Assembly (NCBI GenBank): GCA_003506635.1
Contig: DNZB01000142.1
Coordinates: forward strand, 1 to 15,383
DNA from: Parvularcula sp.
GTDB taxonomy: Bacteria; Pseudomonadota; Alphaproteobacteria; Caulobacterales; Parvularculaceae
Direction of reading: 5' to 3'
Length of the DNA: 15,383 nt
The notes beneath the pieces were generated by a model. The model made no database searches. It was not told the DNA's origin and saw nothing but the letters and a program-made list of their open reading frames with translations. The stretch's first letter is position 1. Every line of letters starts with the position of its first letter. Below, in pieces: positions 14,283-15,383 of the stretch. The translations under genes and the position numbers were made by a program.

Positions 14283-15076
14283 TCGGTCGGCTCCTCTTCA
14301 GTCTCGATGTCGTCAAAGTCGTCGAAGGACGGCAGCGCGTCGTAATCGGCCTCGCCGTTTCTGATTTCCCGGGCGCGGGCCTGCGTCGCGAAGCTGCGGA
14401 GCGAGGAATAATAATCGAGCGAGTTCGCTTCGATTTCAGCCAGCGGATCAAGCACGTTTTCGCGCGCCGAGACGAGATTGGTCGCGGCGAGCGACAAGCG
14501 CGCATAAGTCGCCGGCCGCGTGCGCACATAGGTGAGCGGCTGGAGGCCGAGTTCGGCGACGGCGCCGAAGGCGTCGCGCGGGGATGACGGCCCCAGCAAG
14601 GGCAGCACGAGATAGGGACCGGAATCGACGCCCCAGACGGCGAGCGTCTGGCCGAAATCCTCTGAATGCCCCTCGATGCCCATCTTGCCCGCGGGATCGG
14701 CGAAACCGCCGGCGCCGATCGTTGAATTGATCGCAAAGCGCGACAGCGTTTTGCCGGCGCGGCCGAACTCGCCCTGCAGGAGGTCGTTCACGAAGGTGCT
14801 GGGCGAGCCAAGATTGGCGAGGAAGCGCCGGATGCCGCGCCGTCCCGCCTTTGGCGTCGTCGCGCGATAGGCTTTGGCGGCGGGAACGAAGACCGCGCCA
14901 TCGACCGCGTCGTTGAAGCCGAAAATCTTGCGGTTGAAGCCTTCCCAGGGGTCGTTTGACGCCGGCGCAGCTGCGGCGTCAGAGGGCGGCTCGGCGGCAG
15001 GCTCTTGCGCGCCCGCCGACCCCGCGGCCATCGCCGCCGCCAGCGCCAGAAATAACGGCGAAATTTTTCCCGCCAT
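14279..15076 (-). CDS. mlaA: MlaA/VacJ-family outer-membrane lipid asymmetry protein
   Basis: A 265-residue MlaA homologue. MlaA is a ring-shaped channel in the inner leaflet of the outer membrane that removes misplaced phospholipids and hands them to MlaC. Matches to the E. coli protein include DPWEGFNRKIFGFNDAVD, FLANLGSPSTFVNDLLQGE, FAINSTIGAGGFADPAG, DFGQTLAVWGVDSGPYLVLP, and RD at the next block. The start at 15076 gives a signal peptide (MAGKISPLFLALAAAMAAGS, cleavage near AGA) and has AGAGG with six bases spacing; the frame extends upstream to a TTG at 15115. Unlike classical VacJ/MlaA there is no lipobox, and I see no cysteine anywhere, so it should be cut by signal peptidase I. The C terminus is a very acidic tail (FDDFDDIETEEEPTE). 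It is first in a two-gene operon with mlaC. Confidence 0.94.
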   Translation of the reverse strand: MAGKISPLFLALAAAMAAGSAGAQEPAAEPPSDAAAAPASNDPWEGFNRKIFGFNDAVDGAVFVPAAKAYRATTPKAGRRGIRRFLANLGSPSTFVNDLLQGEFGRAGKTLSRFAINSTIGAGGFADPAGKMGIEGHSEDFGQTLAVWGVDSGPYLVLPLLGPSSPRDAFGAVAELGLQPLTYVRTRPATYARLSLAATNLVSARENVLDPLAEIEANSLDYYSSLRSFATQARAREIRNGEADYDALPSFDDFDDIETEEEPTE

Positions 15077-15190
15077 CGTCAACCTCTCAACCAGACCCCG
15101 GGACCCTCGCGGCAAACCTTGGCGGGATTGCGCCGGGCTGTCTATTGCGCGCCGTAATCAATTCTCGCGGATCAGCGCGCCGGATCGGAC

Positions 15191-15219
15191 TTGAGTTTCA
15201 TATAAAGATATGTTTATGT
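15191..15219 (+). promoter_or_regulatory. Predicted promoter overlapping an ArsR-type operator
   Basis: TTGAGT (15191-15196) and TTATGT (15214-15219) are 17 bases apart and can serve as -35 and -10. The same interval holds an AT-rich imperfect palindrome, ATATAAAGATATGTTTATGT (15200-15219), matching its own reverse complement at 16 of 20 positions. Such a dyad over the promoter of an ArsR-type gene suggests autorepression. Confidence 0.5.
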
Positions 15220-15231
15220 CTTGGGGAACCC

Positions 15232-15383
15232 ATGGCCGCCATGACCCTCGACCGCCAGCTTCACGTCTTTCGCGCCATCGGCGAGGAAACGCGTCTCAGG
15301 ATTATGGCGCTTCTCCTGCGCGGCGAACTCACCGTCACCGAAATCACCCAAATCCTCGGGCAGAGCCAGCCGCGCGTCAGCCG
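15232..15383 (+). CDS. ArsR-family transcriptional regulator, 5' part only
   Basis: The first 50 codons of a winged-helix regulator, cut by the window end. The reading LHVFRAIGEETRLRIMALLL is the classic ArsR N-terminal helix pair, and LTVTEITQILGQSQPRVS is the start of the recognition helix-turn-helix. No metal-binding cysteines appear in the visible part. In many alphaproteobacteria a protein of this kind is fused to a SAM-dependent methyltransferase and precedes metF and metH, acting in methionine and S-adenosylhomocysteine control. Whether that holds here depends on sequence beyond the window. ATG 15232 has GGGGA at 15223-15227. The in-frame ATG at 15241 lacks a ribosome binding site. It is divergent from mlaA. 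Confidence 0.85.
   Translation, partial: MAAMTLDRQLHVFRAIGEETRLRIMALLLRGELTVTEITQILGQSQPRVS

Overview
The window reads as a GC-rich chromosomal stretch from an alphaproteobacterium. Three things point there. The proton-translocating transhydrogenase is split into three genes (pntAA-pntAB-pntB) behind a small aa3-oxidase-subunit-IV-like membrane protein. rpsD stands alone, outside the large ribosomal operons. An ArsR-type regulator begins at the right edge in a setting typical of methionine-cycle loci. A C-terminal VPLPA-type sorting signal would fit a marine Parvularcula/Hyphomonas-like lineage, but the genus is a guess. No rRNA, tRNA, CRISPR array, prophage or complete mobile element is visible.

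Layout. 1-381 holds no gene I can support, only a short reading-frame fragment. 382-1869 (-) is an NtrC-family sigma-54 response regulator. Across a divergent spacer with a perfect inverted repeat lies an alpha/beta hydrolase (2125-3090, +). 3162-6489 (+) is the transhydrogenase operon: small two-helix protein, pntAA, pntAB, pntB. 6490-6852 carries what may be a decayed IS110-type transposase tail on the minus strand. 6853-8178 (+) is an AdiC/PotE-like amino-acid antiporter, overlapping tail to tail by 20 bp a secreted M20 metallopeptidase (8159-9580, -). A 437-bp spacer with a predicted minus-strand promoter and competing hairpins separates it from a lipoprotein M1 aminopeptidase (10018-11949, -). 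A VPLPA-CTERM surface protein (12210-12773, +) and rpsD (12962-13579, +) follow, each with a clear intrinsic terminator. mlaC and mlaA (14282-13671 and 15076-14279, -) overlap by ATGA. An ArsR-family regulator (15232 onward, +) is cut by the window edge.

How the genes work together. The pnt operon makes NADPH from NADH at the cost of the proton gradient. The M1 and M20 peptidases and the amino-acid antiporter look like a peptide-scavenging group: an outer-membrane-anchored aminopeptidase, a periplasmic metallopeptidase and an inner-membrane amino-acid carrier. MlaA and MlaC are the outer-membrane and periplasmic parts of the phospholipid retrograde pathway; MlaFED must lie elsewhere. The sigma-54 regulator has no kinase beside it, and a sigma-54-like -24/-12 element sits before the VPLPA-CTERM gene. 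That link is only a hypothesis.

Most of the window is conserved housekeeping and physiology. I see no strong candidate for a new defence or mobile system. The best items for a second look are the M20 leader, the sigma-54-like site, the transposase-like remnant, the operator-like repeats and the cysteine-free MlaA.
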